64,000 bases of DNA from Gammaproteobacteria bacterium RIFCSPHIGHO2_12_FULL_63_22. Lineage in GTDB: Bacteria > Pseudomonadota > Gammaproteobacteria > Xanthomonadales > Xanthomonadaceae. Every line of letters starts with the position of its first letter. Within the stretch, counting starts at the first letter, position 1. The stretch spans positions 101,485 through 165,484 of the forward strand of contig MGYJ01000006.1 of assembly GCA_001801685.1 (NCBI GenBank), read 5' to 3'. This document shows, piece by piece, positions 26,203 to 35,822 of the stretch. The translations under genes and the position numbers were made by a program. The notes beneath the pieces were generated by a model. That model made no database searches. It was not told the origin of the DNA and was given only the letters and a program-made list of their open reading frames with translations.

Positions 26203-28266
26203 ATGAATTCCATCAAACCTGCTCGTGGGCTGCTCGCCCGTGCTCCGCTGGCCGCGGCCATAGCCCTGGCCGTATTTTCCGCGCCCGCTGCACAGGCTTT
26301 CGAATTCGAGAAGGGCGGCCTGACCGGCAGCCTCGACACGACCATCAGCTATGGCATCTCGGTCCGCATGCAGGACCAGGAAGAGAGCCTGATCGGCAAG
26401 GTCCAGTTCGATCCCGCGCTCTGCTTCCAGAACGTCCCGCTGGGCCCGATTCCTGTTGGCGCCGGACGCTGCAGCTCCAACGCCGTCCCGGGCTCTGCCT
26501 ACCAGATCGCCGCGCCGGGCCGCTTCTCGGTCAACCGCGACGATGGCGACCTGAAGTACGACAAGGGCGACGCTTTCTCCAACGCCTTCAAGATCACCTC
26601 GGAACTCAGCTTGAAATGGGGCCAGGACAGCAGCTGGGGCGCCTTCGCCCGCGCTACCTATTTCTACGACTTCGAAAATGCCAACCGCGACGACTTGACT
26701 GAAATCGCGAAGGACAAGGTCGGCAAGGACTTCCAGATGCTGGACGCCTTCGTCTATCACGACTTCACCATCGGCGGTAAGAAGGGCAGCTGGCGCGTGG
26801 GTCGCCAGGCGGTCAGCTGGGGTGAGAGCACCTTCATCCAGAACGGCATCAACGTCGTCAATCCGATCGACGTTTCCAAGCTGCGCGTCGCTGGCGCGGA
26901 GTTGAAGGAAGCGTTCCTGCCGATCGACATGTTGTGGGGTTCCTTCAGCTTCACCGACAACCTGTCGATGGAAGCCCTGTACATGCTCGAGTTCGAAGAG
27001 ATCGAAGTCGATGCCTCGGGCACCTACTTCAGCTCGAACGATTTCGGTTCGCCGGGCGGTACCTACGTGATGCTCGGCTTCGGCACCGCGCCGCAGCCCG
27101 TGCTGAATCCTGAAAACTATTTCCAGACCTGCCAGCTGCCGCTGGGTTCGGGCTTCGGCGCTGCCGACACCGGCTTGCCGGCGTCGCTGCAGGGTTTTGC
27201 CTGCGCCAACTCGGTGCCGCGCCTGCCCAACCGCAATGCGCGCAACTCAGGCCAGTACGGTGCCGCCATCCGTTACTTCTCCGAGGAATGGGGCAATACC
27301 GATTTCGCGTTCTACTTCCTGAACTACCACAGCCGCTTGCCGCTGCTGTCGGGCAAGACGGTGTCCACGGCCGCCCTGGCCGGCGTGCCGACCGGCCTGA
27401 CCGCGGGCTTCTACGTCGAGTATCCGGAAGACATCCAGATGTACGGCTTCAGCTGGAACACCACCTTGCCCGGCGGCATCGCCTGGCAGGGTGAAGTGAG
27501 CCATCGCCCGAACATGCCGTTGCAGGTGGATGACGTCGAACTCTTGTTCGCCGCCCTCAGCCCGCTGAATGCGGTCGTGCCGACCCTGATCTCGACCCCG
27601 GCGCTGCGCTTCTGCAGCCAGCTGAACCCCGGTTGCGCGGCATCGCCGTTCTCGGCCGACCAGCGCGGCTGGCGCAGCCATGAGGTTTCGCAGTTGCAGA
27701 TGACCTTCACCAAGGCGTTCGCCAGCGTGCTGGGCGCTGAACAGGTGGCCCTCGTCGCTGAAATCGGCGGTACCGAAGTCTGGGACCTGCCGAGCCCCGA
27801 CGTGCTTCGTTACGAAGGTGAAGGCACCGACACCGGTGGCGGCCTCGATGTAGGCGACGTCTTCGGTTCACCCTTGCTGCCGTCGCCGCCGTATCCGGCT
27901 GGCACGCCCAGCGGCTTGTTCACCATGCCGGGTGCAGCGCGTAATCCGCTGACCCTGGATGGTGGTTTCCCGACCCAGTTCTCCTGGGGTTATCGCGTTG
28001 CCGCCCGCGCCGACTACAACAGCGCGTTCGGTTCGCCCGTCACATTGTCGCCACGCATCGCCTTCAATCATGACGTGAACGGAACCACGCCGGGACCGGG
28101 TGGCAACTTCCTTGAAGGTCGCAAGTCCGGTACCGTGGGTGTCGAGGCCAACTATCTCAACAAGCTTGTCTTCGACCTGAGCTACACGGCATTCACGGGT
28201 GGTGGTCGCTTCAACCAGATCTCCGACCGCGACTTCGCTTCATTCACCGTCAAGTATTCGTTCTGA
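26203..28266 (+). CDS. DUF1302 outer-membrane protein
   Basis: This 687-residue DUF1302 protein has a signal peptide (LAAAIALAVFSAPAAQA, cleaved before FEFEKG). The rest alternates aromatic beta-strands with loops, e.g. GLTGSLDTTISYGISVRMQD, and ends in FTVKYSF, a terminal Phe typical of outer-membrane barrels. A long extracellular-loop-like region with four Cys lies around 75-90 and 300-470. GAGGAA precedes ATG 26203. It is the first gene of an operon with DUF1329, a YCF48 protein and an MMPL transporter, so it is probably the outer-membrane component of an export route. Confidence 0.88.
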   Translation: MNSIKPARGLLARAPLAAAIALAVFSAPAAQAFEFEKGGLTGSLDTTISYGISVRMQDQEESLIGKVQFDPALCFQNVPLGPIPVGAGRCSSNAVPGSAYQIAAPGRFSVNRDDGDLKYDKGDAFSNAFKITSELSLKWGQDSSWGAFARATYFYDFENANRDDLTEIAKDKVGKDFQMLDAFVYHDFTIGGKKGSWRVGRQAVSWGESTFIQNGINVVNPIDVSKLRVAGAELKEAFLPIDMLWGSFSFTDNLSMEALYMLEFEEIEVDASGTYFSSNDFGSPGGTYVMLGFGTAPQPVLNPENYFQTCQLPLGSGFGAADTGLPASLQGFACANSVPRLPNRNARNSGQYGAAIRYFSEEWGNTDFAFYFLNYHSRLPLLSGKTVSTAALAGVPTGLTAGFYVEYPEDIQMYGFSWNTTLPGGIAWQGEVSHRPNMPLQVDDVELLFAALSPLNAVVPTLISTPALRFCSQLNPGCAASPFSADQRGWRSHEVSQLQMTFTKAFASVLGAEQVALVAEIGGTEVWDLPSPDVLRYEGEGTDTGGGLDVGDVFGSPLLPSPPYPAGTPSGLFTMPGAARNPLTLDGGFPTQFSWGYRVAARADYNSAFGSPVTLSPRIAFNHDVNGTTPGPGGNFLEGRKSGTVGVEANYLNKLVFDLSYTAFTGGGRFNQISDRDFASFTVKYSF

Positions 28267-28286
28267 GCCATTAGGGAGGGCAGACG

Positions 28287-29651
28287 ATGAAGATGTTCAA
28301 GAAAACCGCGTTGGCTACATTCGCCACCGCCGCAATCCTCACCGCAGGTGTGGCCCAGGCCAACACCACGTCGGCGAAAGCCGCCCAATTGGGCAATTCG
28401 CTGACGCCGATGGGCTCGGAAAAAGCAGGCAATGCGGATGGCACCATCCCGGCATGGGATGGCGGCATCACGCGTCCGCCGGCGGGTTATCGCGCCGGCC
28501 GTGACCACATTGATCCGTACGCGGGCGAGAAGCCCCTGTTCACGATCAATGCCGGAAACATGGCCCGTTACGCCGACAAGCTCGGCGCCGGCCAGAAGGC
28601 GATGCTCACCAAGTACAAGACGTTCCGCATGGACGTCTACCCGACCCATCGCAGCGCGTCGTTCCCGGCTCGCACCTACGAATACACCAAGCGCAACGCC
28701 ACTGCCTGCAAGCTCATTGCAGACGGCGAAGGCATCCAGAACTGCGCCGAGGGTTTCCCGTTCCCGATCCCGAACAACGCCTACGAGGCCATCTGGAACC
28801 ACAAGCTCAAGTACAAGGGCCTGTCGGTTCGCAGCTACTCGAACCAGGCAGCGCCGACCGCCGGCGGTTCCTACACGCTGGTCCGCCTGCGTGAAGAAAT
28901 CCTCGGCCTGTACTACAAGCCGGGCAACACCTCGGAATCCATCAACAACGCCCTGCTGTACTTCAAGCAGGACGTGCTCGGCCCGGCGCGTCTTGCCGGT
29001 GGCGTGCTGCTGGTGCACGAAACCTTGAACGCCAAGGCCGCGCCGCGCCAGGCATGGGTGTACAACCCGGGCCAGCGTCGCGTGCGTCGCGCGCCCAACG
29101 TTGCCTATGACAACCCGGGTACCGCGTCCGACGGCCTGCGCACCAATGACATGACCGACATGTTCAACGGCGCCATGGACCGTTTTGCCTGGACCTTGGT
29201 CGGCAAGAAGGAAATGTACATCCCGTACAACGTGTACAAGGCTGACTCCAGCGCCACCAAGGTGTCCGACCTGATCCGCCCGGGCCACATCAACCCCGAC
29301 TACCTGCGCTACGAGTTGCATCGCGTGTGGGTGATCGAGGCCAAGCTCAAGGCAGGCCAGCGCCACATCAACAGCCGCCGCACCATGTACCTGGATGAAG
29401 ACAGCTGGCAGATCGTCGGTATCGACCATTACGACGGCCAGGGCACCCTGTGGCGTTACTCGGAAGCACTTCCGATCAACTACTACGAAGTGCCGACGTT
29501 GTGGACCACGCTCGAGACGCATCACGACCTGAAGTCCGGCCGTTACATCAGCGGCTTGCTCGACAACCAGGACAAGCCACGCGACTTCAGCTTCCAGAGC
29601 ACTCCGGCGGATTACTCGCCGCAGAACCTGCGCGACAGCGGCGTTCGCTGA
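28287..29651 (+). CDS. DUF1329 (LolA/LolB-like) periplasmic protein
   Basis: This 454-residue secreted protein has a signal peptide ending GVAQA. It matches DUF1329: LGNSLTPMGSEKAGNADGTI near the N-terminus, then YRAGRDHIDPYAGEKPLFTI, RRAPNVAYDNPG and IVGIDHYDGQGTLWRYSEAL. The family belongs to the LolA/LolB structural clan of lipid-binding periplasmic proteins, so a role carrying a lipid-like cargo is reasonable. It lies 20 bp after the DUF1302 gene, with AGGGAGG upstream of ATG. Confidence 0.88.
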   Translation: MKMFKKTALATFATAAILTAGVAQANTTSAKAAQLGNSLTPMGSEKAGNADGTIPAWDGGITRPPAGYRAGRDHIDPYAGEKPLFTINAGNMARYADKLGAGQKAMLTKYKTFRMDVYPTHRSASFPARTYEYTKRNATACKLIADGEGIQNCAEGFPFPIPNNAYEAIWNHKLKYKGLSVRSYSNQAAPTAGGSYTLVRLREEILGLYYKPGNTSESINNALLYFKQDVLGPARLAGGVLLVHETLNAKAAPRQAWVYNPGQRRVRRAPNVAYDNPGTASDGLRTNDMTDMFNGAMDRFAWTLVGKKEMYIPYNVYKADSSATKVSDLIRPGHINPDYLRYELHRVWVIEAKLKAGQRHINSRRTMYLDEDSWQIVGIDHYDGQGTLWRYSEALPINYYEVPTLWTTLETHHDLKSGRYISGLLDNQDKPRDFSFQSTPADYSPQNLRDSGVR

Positions 29652-29664
29652 TTCAGGCAGTACC

Positions 29665-29694
29665 GACCGCGCCCTTCGGGGCGCGGTCTTCTTG
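29665..29694 (+). terminator. hairpin after DUF1329 gene, possible partial terminator
   Basis: A 10-bp stem GACCGCGCCC (29665-29674) and GGGCGCGGTC (29679-29688) with a TTCG loop is followed by TTCTTG. The T-tract is weak, so it may attenuate rather than end the operon, or stabilise upstream mRNA. The next gene starts 39 bp later. Confidence 0.5.
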
Positions 29695-29732
29695 AAAGCC
29701 GCGCACATCGAAAGTCTTCGGGAGTGGAATCG

Positions 29733-30839
29733 ATGTCCATGTTTCGCCCCAACGCCGCGCGTCAAGCCGGCGCGCTGTTGCTTCTCCTGACGCTGCCGCT
29801 GGCGGCCCAGGTTTCTACGCAAGCCCCTGCGGACGATCCGTCCGCGCTTCCCTCCGAAATCATGCCGCGCGCCAGCAAGTCCCTGCTGACCGACGTGGCG
29901 CGTACGCCATCGGGTTTCTTCGCGGTTGGTGAACGCGGACATGTCATCACTTCCGTGGACGGCAAGCAGTGGACGCAGGTGGCAACGCCTACGCGGTCCG
30001 CGCTCACCTCAATCACTGCCGTGGACGACAAGCTCTGGGCTGCCGGCCACGATGGCGTCATCCTGCATTCGGCCGACGGCGGCAAGACCTGGGTCGCGCA
30101 ACGCCGCGACCCGTTCATGCGCAGCCCGGATGAAGATCCCGCCGACCACGATCCGCGCCAGGGCGTGCCGATCCTCGATATCCTGTTCACCGACGCCAGC
30201 AACGGCATCGCCATCGGCGCTTATAGCCTGATGCTGGTGACCAGCGATGGCGGCTCGACCTGGACGCCGAAGCAGGCCCTCGCGCCAGCCGCGCCATCCG
30301 ACGAGCCCGCAGCGCCGATGGAAGGCGACATCTTCAGTGCCGAAGACCTGATGCTCGATGAAGAATCCGATCCGCATCTCAACGCGATCACCAGCACGGG
30401 ACCCGGTGGCATGGTCATCGTCGGCGAACGCGGCACGGTGCTGCGATCGGAAAATAGCGGGCAGTCCTGGCAGAAGCTCGGCTTCCCCTACAAGGGTTCG
30501 ATGTTCGGCGTGCTCGGCCTGGGTAACGGCCGGTTGCTGACCTTCGGCCTTCGCGGCAACGTTTACGAGTCCACCGACAACGGCGCCAGTTGGAGCAAGG
30601 TGCCGGCCGAGGGCAGCACCAGCCTGATGGGCGGCGCCGCGCTTGAAGGCGGCGGCGCGGTGCTGGCGGGTGGCAACGGCACTTTGCTGCAGCGCGCTTC
30701 GGCCGATGCGCCATTCAAGGTGAGCAACTTCAAGAATTCCATCGGTGAGTCGCCGACGCTGGCGGGTGTGGTTCCCGACGGCAATGGCGGCTATGTACTG
30801 GTCGGCGACAAGGGTGTCGACCAGGCCCAACTGCAGTAA
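29733..30839 (+). CDS. YCF48/BNR-repeat periplasmic propeller
   Basis: This 368-residue secreted protein has a signal peptide (GALLLLLTLPLAAQ). The mature part has BNR/Asp-box repeats of the YCF48 type: HVITSVDGKQWTQV, VILHSADGGKTWVA, MLVTSDGGSTWTP, VLRSENSGQSWQKL and VYESTDNGASWSKV, so a beta-propeller of five to seven blades. The stretch around 190-215 is acidic and low complexity. In cyanobacteria YCF48 helps photosystem assembly, but proteobacterial members sit beside RND transporters and probably scaffold them. ATG 29733 has GGAG at 29721-29724. It is 10 bp ahead of the transporter. Confidence 0.88.
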   Translation: MSMFRPNAARQAGALLLLLTLPLAAQVSTQAPADDPSALPSEIMPRASKSLLTDVARTPSGFFAVGERGHVITSVDGKQWTQVATPTRSALTSITAVDDKLWAAGHDGVILHSADGGKTWVAQRRDPFMRSPDEDPADHDPRQGVPILDILFTDASNGIAIGAYSLMLVTSDGGSTWTPKQALAPAAPSDEPAAPMEGDIFSAEDLMLDEESDPHLNAITSTGPGGMVIVGERGTVLRSENSGQSWQKLGFPYKGSMFGVLGLGNGRLLTFGLRGNVYESTDNGASWSKVPAEGSTSLMGGAALEGGGAVLAGGNGTLLQRASADAPFKVSNFKNSIGESPTLAGVVPDGNGGYVLVGDKGVDQAQLQ

Positions 30840-30849
30840 CGGAGTCCCA

Positions 30850-33342
30850 ATGAGCGCAGTGCAACGCTTCACCGAACGACTCGTATTCGGGGCACGCCCC
30901 CTGGTCCTGCTGATCTTCACGGTCATCACGATCGCGATGGGATTCTTCGCCTACCAGCTGAAGGTGGACGCGGGCTTCAAGAAGCAGATCCCGCTGCAGC
31001 ACGAGTACATGAAGACCTTCATCGACTACGAGCTGGACTTCGGTGGAGCGAACCGCGTCCTGGTCGCGGTGATGGCCAAAGACGGCAACATGTTCAGCGA
31101 CGAGTACCTGACGGCGCTGCAGCAGGTCACCAAGGAAGTCATTGACCTGGAGGACACCGACGACGCGCGCTCGCGTTCGCTGTTCACCCCGAACGTGCGC
31201 TTCATCGAGGTGGTGGAAGACGGTATCTCCGGCGGCAACGTCATCCCCAACGACTACGATCCCAGCTTCAAGCCCGGCAGCCCGGAACAGTTCGAACAGA
31301 TCCGCGGCAACATCGTCAAGGCCAACATCCTTGGCCGCCTGGTTGCCAAGGACTGGTCCGGCGCGATGGTCTGGGCCGACATCATTCCCGAGTCCGATTC
31401 CAAGACCAATCCGCGCAAGGTCGATTACCAGAAGATCGCCAAGCAGCTCGAGGCAATCCGCCAGAAGCACGAGAAGGGCAACATCACGGTCCACGTGATC
31501 GGCTTCGCCAAGATGGTTGGCGACATCAGCGATGGCGCGACCTCGGTGGTGAAGTTCTTCGGCATCACCATTGCCTTCACCTGGTTGCTGCTGTTCCTGT
31601 ATTCCAGCTCGGTCAAGCTGGCATCGTTGACGGTGCTGTGCGCAATGGTGTCGGTGGTGTGGATGCTTGGTGCCCTGCGCCTGATGGGCTTCGGCATCGA
31701 TCCGATGAACATGCTGACGCCGTTCCTGATCTTCGCCATCGCGGTCAGCCACGGCGAACAGATGATCAACCGCTTCCGCGGCGAGATATTCTTCGGTGGC
31801 CTGGAAGAGGGCACGGTCGAGGAATTGCGCGAGCGCGCCAAGTTTGCGGTCGAACCGCTGGAAGCCGCGCGCCTGTCGTTCCGCATGCTGCTGGTGCCGG
31901 GCGCCGTCGCGTTGCTGGCCGGCTGCATCGGTTTCGGCGCCATCTGGTTCATCCCGATCCAGATGATCAAGGAACTCGCCATCACCGCCACCGTCGGCGT
32001 CGGCCTGACCATCCTCACCGACCTGATCCTGCTGCCGGTGCTGCTCAGCTACACCGTCGTGCGCAACATTGAAAAGAAGCGCGAGTACCGCCTGCGCCAG
32101 CTGACCCAGTTCGACAAGGTCTGGGCATTGCTGGCCCGTCTCAGCAAGCCCAAGCCCGCCGCGATCGTGATTGCGCTGGGACTGGTGGTCTGGTTCTTCG
32201 CCTGGCAACAGGGCAACAAGGTAATGATCGGCGACGCCCAGGCCGGCGTGGCCGAACTGCGGCCCGAGGCACGCTACAACCTTGACGCGGTGATGATCAG
32301 CGAGAAGTTCGCGCTGGGCGTGGACATCCTCAACGTGATCGTGGAAGCAGGCCCGTCAGCCTGCACCACCAGCTACAAGGCGATGGAAACCATCGACCGC
32401 TTCTCGTGGCACATGAGCAACGTGGAAGGCGTGGTGCAGGTGATGAGCCTGCCAATGGCCGCCAAGCTCGTGAACGCCGGCTGGAACGACGGCTCGATCC
32501 GCTGGCGCGTATTGCCGCGCGACCAGGACACGCTGCGCCAGGCGACCCAGAGTTTCGAAACCGACTCGGGCCTGCTCAACGCCGACTGCAGCGCGATTCC
32601 GGTAACGGTCTTCACCAGCGACCACCAGAGCTCGACGATCGACCGCGTGGTGGCCGAGACCAAGAAGTTCCGCGCCGACAACAAGGCCTACGATCCCGAT
32701 TTCGCCAAGAAGCGCGAAGCGGCCATCAAGGCGGCCAGCGAGAAGGGTGAGGAATACAGCACCGACGACGTCAGCTTCCGCCTCGCCACCGGCAGCCTCG
32801 GCGTCGCCGCGGCCATCAACGACACCGTGCGCGAGAAGGAACACTTCATCCTGTACCTGCTGTACGGCGCCGTGCTGGCCATGTGCTGGATCAGCTTCCG
32901 CAGCATCCGCGCTGCGCTTTGCGTGCTGCTGCCGCTGGTGCTGGTCACCGAGCTCGGCCACACGCTGATGGTGCACCTCAACATCGGCATGAAGATCAAC
33001 ACGCTGTGCGTGGTCGCATTGGGCGTGGGCATCGGCGTGGACTACGGCATCTACATCTTCGCCCGCATGCGCGAAGCGATGCTGCAGGGCAAGACCCTCA
33101 CCGAGTCGTACTTCATTGCGCTCAAGACCACCGGCATCGCCATCTTCTACACGGCCCTGACCCTGGCGGTCGGTGTGGCGATGTGGATCTTCTCGGTACT
33201 GAAGTTCCAGGCCGACATGGGCATCCTGCTCACCTTCATGTTCATCCTGAACATGGTCGCCGCGATCATCTTCCTGCCGGCACTGTGCCGCTGGATCCTG
33301 CGGCCGAACGAGAAGGACGACTGGGTCCCGCCGCACGCCTGA
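30850..33342 (+). CDS. MMPL-type RND transporter
   Basis: This 830-residue RND protein of the MMPL/HAE-like group has TM1, a periplasmic porter domain with YELDFGGANRVLVAVM, TM2-6 (with SHGEQMINRFRGEIFF), a second porter domain and TM8-12 (GVDYGIYIFARMREAMLQG). These carriers export lipids or hydrophobic molecules across the inner membrane using proton motive force. GGAG precedes the ATG. As last gene of the DUF1302-DUF1329-YCF48 operon it is the likely energised inner-membrane part. Confidence 0.92.
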   Translation: MSAVQRFTERLVFGARPLVLLIFTVITIAMGFFAYQLKVDAGFKKQIPLQHEYMKTFIDYELDFGGANRVLVAVMAKDGNMFSDEYLTALQQVTKEVIDLEDTDDARSRSLFTPNVRFIEVVEDGISGGNVIPNDYDPSFKPGSPEQFEQIRGNIVKANILGRLVAKDWSGAMVWADIIPESDSKTNPRKVDYQKIAKQLEAIRQKHEKGNITVHVIGFAKMVGDISDGATSVVKFFGITIAFTWLLLFLYSSSVKLASLTVLCAMVSVVWMLGALRLMGFGIDPMNMLTPFLIFAIAVSHGEQMINRFRGEIFFGGLEEGTVEELRERAKFAVEPLEAARLSFRMLLVPGAVALLAGCIGFGAIWFIPIQMIKELAITATVGVGLTILTDLILLPVLLSYTVVRNIEKKREYRLRQLTQFDKVWALLARLSKPKPAAIVIALGLVVWFFAWQQGNKVMIGDAQAGVAELRPEARYNLDAVMISEKFALGVDILNVIVEAGPSACTTSYKAMETIDRFSWHMSNVEGVVQVMSLPMAAKLVNAGWNDGSIRWRVLPRDQDTLRQATQSFETDSGLLNADCSAIPVTVFTSDHQSSTIDRVVAETKKFRADNKAYDPDFAKKREAAIKAASEKGEEYSTDDVSFRLATGSLGVAAAINDTVREKEHFILYLLYGAVLAMCWISFRSIRAALCVLLPLVLVTELGHTLMVHLNIGMKINTLCVVALGVGIGVDYGIYIFARMREAMLQGKTLTESYFIALKTTGIAIFYTALTLAVGVAMWIFSVLKFQADMGILLTFMFILNMVAAIIFLPALCRWILRPNEKDDWVPPHA

Positions 33343-33383
33343 CATCGCGAATCCATCTTGGCTGACCCGGCGCGGACACTTGT

Positions 33384-33424
33384 CGGCGCCGGGGCGACCA
33401 GGGCGGATCCACCCCCCGGCGCCG
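33384..33424. repeat. 11-bp inverted repeat, relative of the 53-kb element
   Basis: CGGCGCCGGGG (33384-33394) and CCCCGGCGCCG (33414-33424) form a perfect 11-bp stem with a 19-nt loop. The loop and left flank (ACTTGTCGGCGCC, GCGACCAGGGCGGATCC) closely match parts of the long inverted repeat at 53.15-53.57 kb, so this is a small member of the same dispersed family. It sits between convergent genes and may terminate transcription. Confidence 0.6.
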
Positions 33425-33457
33425 TCAAGCGTTCGCGCCAAGACAACCGACGCGAGC

Positions 33458-34366
33458 TCAAACTTCGACGACTGGAGTCGGTCGCGCCTTGGTCAGGTTG
33501 CGCAGTGCGATGGCGAGGACGCCGCTGAGGACCATCGCGCCGCCGATCCAGAGGCGTGGTCCGACTTGATCGTGAAGAAGCACGATACCGAGCACCGTTG
33601 CTAGCAAAGGTGTTGCGAGAAGATACGGCGTCACCTGCGCGACCGGATGCCGTTGCACCAGCACGTAATACAGGCCGTGGCCCAGCATCGAGGCGAGTAC
33701 GGCGGCATAGACCACGCCGAACCACGCGACCCAGCTTGCCTGCGCAATCGACTCGCGCATGTCCGGTTCGATCAACGCGCTCATGCCGAGCAGCGGAAAC
33801 ATGCCGATCAATGCGGTCCAGCCTTGCTGGCTGAACATGTCCATGCCCTTCATGCCGCGGATCAACACGGTACCGATGGCGAGGAACAAGGCCGACACCA
33901 GCATCAGCACCAGTGCCGCCGGCCGCTCCATCACACTCGGGTCGAAGCCAAGCACCAGCACGCCGACGAAGCTCAGCGCGATGGCGGCGCCGGTGCGCCA
34001 GTGGAAGCGCTCGCCGATCATCCACCACGCGAGCAGTGCCGACATCGGTACGTAGCTCTGCATCAGGATGGCCGGGGATGCGATGGTGGTGGACAGGCTG
34101 AGCGCCCAGAAGCTGAGGCCGAAATGCAGTACGCCGGTGCACAGCGCGACCGCGATCAAACGGGGCCATTGGCCGGGCGCCGGGCGCTTGAGGAAGGCGG
34201 CCAGCATCAGCGCCAGCAAGGCCAGACGCAATCCGGTGAACAGCAGCGGCGGAAATTCCATCAACGCCAGCTTGGCGGTGATGAAGTTGCCCGCCCACGC
34301 CAGCGCGATCAGCGAGACCAGGAAAAGATCGCGCCCGCCCAGGCGATGGCGGTGGTCAGTAGGCAA
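33458..34366 (-). CDS. EamA/DMT family transporter
   Basis: This 302-residue protein has ten TM helices and two EamA repeats, with LIALAWAGNFITAKLALMEF in the first and TPYLLATPLLATVLGIVLLH in the second. It resembles YedA/RhaT-type metabolite exporters; the substrate is unknown. Its start overlaps the end of the upstream Mpo1-like gene by 11 bp, so the two are co-transcribed. Confidence 0.87.
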   Translation of the reverse strand: MPTDHRHRLGGRDLFLVSLIALAWAGNFITAKLALMEFPPLLFTGLRLALLALMLAAFLKRPAPGQWPRLIAVALCTGVLHFGLSFWALSLSTTIASPAILMQSYVPMSALLAWWMIGERFHWRTGAAIALSFVGVLVLGFDPSVMERPAALVLMLVSALFLAIGTVLIRGMKGMDMFSQQGWTALIGMFPLLGMSALIEPDMRESIAQASWVAWFGVVYAAVLASMLGHGLYYVLVQRHPVAQVTPYLLATPLLATVLGIVLLHDQVGPRLWIGGAMVLSGVLAIALRNLTKARPTPVVEV

Positions 34367-34820
34367 TGTCGAGCCGCTTGTACAGCTTGCGCAGCGTCCA
34401 CAACGGACCGATCAGCAGGAACAACACGTCGGTGAAGAAACTTGGTCGGCGACCTTCCACCTTGTGGCCGATGAACTGGCCGATCCACGCCACCACGAAT
34501 ACGGAGACGGCGATGATCACCAGCGTCTGCATGCCGAACGTATTCGCGATCCAACGATTCAACAACACGCTGGCCAGGAAGCCGACGAAGGCGCCCATCG
34601 CCAGGTTGCGCGACAGCCGCCAGTAATAGGCCCAGGCCAGGAACATCGCCAGCGCCGAAATCGCGCCGGGCTTCAGCAGCGCGCCCGGCACCGGCACCGC
34701 CCACAACAAGGCCGTTACCGACCAGACGATGGCCGGCACGCAGACCAGGTGGATGGCCTGGTTGGTTTCATTGCGGTGGTCGCTGGAATACTGGTCGAGC
34801 AAGACATCGATCTGGCGCAT
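34356..34820 (-). CDS. Mpo1-like / DUF962 membrane protein
   Basis: This 154-residue protein of the DUF962 family includes yeast Mpo1, an Fe(II)-dependent 2-hydroxy fatty acid dioxygenase. Four TM helices and the conserved His-bearing segments DHRNETNQAIHLVCVPAIVW and WIGQFIGHKVEGRRPSF are present. A role in odd-chain or hydroxy fatty acid breakdown is plausible. The 3' end overlaps the EamA gene by 11 bp. Confidence 0.85.
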   Translation of the reverse strand: MRQIDVLLDQYSSDHRNETNQAIHLVCVPAIVWSVTALLWAVPVPGALLKPGAISALAMFLAWAYYWRLSRNLAMGAFVGFLASVLLNRWIANTFGMQTLVIIAVSVFVVAWIGQFIGHKVEGRRPSFFTDVLFLLIGPLWTLRKLYKRLDIAY

Positions 34821-34854
34821 CAGCCTGTCTCCATGGTGCGGGCGAATGCCCCGG

Positions 34855-35748
34855 TCAAATGCGGATATCCGCCAGGCGCAGCAGCGCTTCGGCGTACTTC
34901 GCGCGGGTGGCCTCGATCACCGCGGCAGGAACATGCGGACCGGGCGCGGTCTTGTTCCAGTCCAGGGTTTCCAGGTAATCGCGAACGAACTGTTTGTCGT
35001 AACTCGGCGGGCTGATGCCGATCTGATAAGAATCAGCAGGCCAGAAGCGCGACGAATCCGGCGTGAGCATCTCGTCCATCACGTGCAGCGTGCCGTCATC
35101 GTCCAGCCCGAATTCCAGTTTGGTGTCGGCGATGATGATGCCGCGCTTCGCGGCGTACTCGGCGGCGAAGCGATAGATCGCCAGCGTCGCGTCGCGCACG
35201 CGCATCGCGAGGTCCGCGCCAATCGCCTCGACGACGCTCTCGAAGCTCACGTTTTCATCGTGGCTGCCAGGCGCGGCCTTGGTGGATGGCGTGAAGATGG
35301 GCTCCGGCAATATCTCGGCTTGGCGCAGGCCCTTCGGCAGCGTGATGCCGCAGACCTGTCCACTACGTTGGTAGTCCTTCCAGCCGCTGCCAATCAGGTA
35401 GCCGCGCGCGATGGCTTCGACCGGCACCGGCTTGAGCTTCTTCACCACCACGCTGCGCCGCGCGTACAGGTCGGCATCGACGCCGGCAGGCAACACGCCA
35501 GCCACGTCTTCATGGGTCAGGTGATTGGGAATGAGGTGCGCGGTGCGCTCGAACCAGAAGTTCGAGATCTGGCAGAGCATCTCGCCCTTGCCGGGAATCG
35601 GGTCGGGCAGCACGACATCGAATGCCGACAGCCGATCGGTGGCTACCATCAATAGCCGATTGCCCGGCAGGCCGAAGACATCGCGGACCTTGCCCTGGTG
35701 CAGCAAGGGCAGGCCGGGCAGGTGGGACGTGTGAAGAGTGGTAGCCAA
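34855..35748 (-). CDS. purC: phosphoribosylaminoimidazole-succinocarboxamide synthase
   Basis: This 297-residue SAICAR synthetase joins aspartate to CAIR in purine synthesis with ATP. It starts [16 protein letters not shown] with [20 protein letters not shown], and has the signatures [17 protein letters not shown] and [16 protein letters not shown], all conserved. The start is TTG at 35748, the only initiator just before the conserved N-terminus; the longer ORF to 36204 runs antisense into the cytochrome and J-domain genes. It is divergent from the cytochrome gene. Confidence 0.94.
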   Translation of the reverse strand: MATTLHTSHLPGLPLLHQGKVRDVFGLPGNRLLMVATDRLSAFDVVLPDPIPGKGEMLCQISNFWFERTAHLIPNHLTHEDVAGVLPAGVDADLYARRSVVVKKLKPVPVEAIARGYLIGSGWKDYQRSGQVCGITLPKGLRQAEILPEPIFTPSTKAAPGSHDENVSFESVVEAIGADLAMRVRDATLAIYRFAAEYAAKRGIIIADTKLEFGLDDDGTLHVMDEMLTPDSSRFWPADSYQIGISPPSYDKQFVRDYLETLDWNKTAPGPHVPAAVIEATRAKYAEALLRLADIRI

Positions 35749-35811
35749 GAGGGCGAAATCCGTCCGGGGCGAGCGCCCTATTGTAACCGGCGGGCCGCGC
35801 GCTTCGGCTGG

Positions 35812-35817
35812 TAGAAT
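35812..35817 (+). promoter_or_regulatory. -10-like TAGAAT abutting a start codon
   Basis: TAGAAT lies 5 bp upstream of the cytochrome c ATG at 35823, too close for a ribosome-binding site, suggesting a leaderless mRNA. The same TAGAATG context occurs upstream of ygfB (62057) and the TPR gene (9109). No clear -35 is visible. Confidence 0.35.
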
Positions 35818-35822
35818 GGGCC

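Noticed and set aside
30730..32208. 492-codon ORF antisense to the MMPL transporter gene
   Set aside because: Composition typical of the complementary strand of a membrane-protein gene and no recognisable motif.
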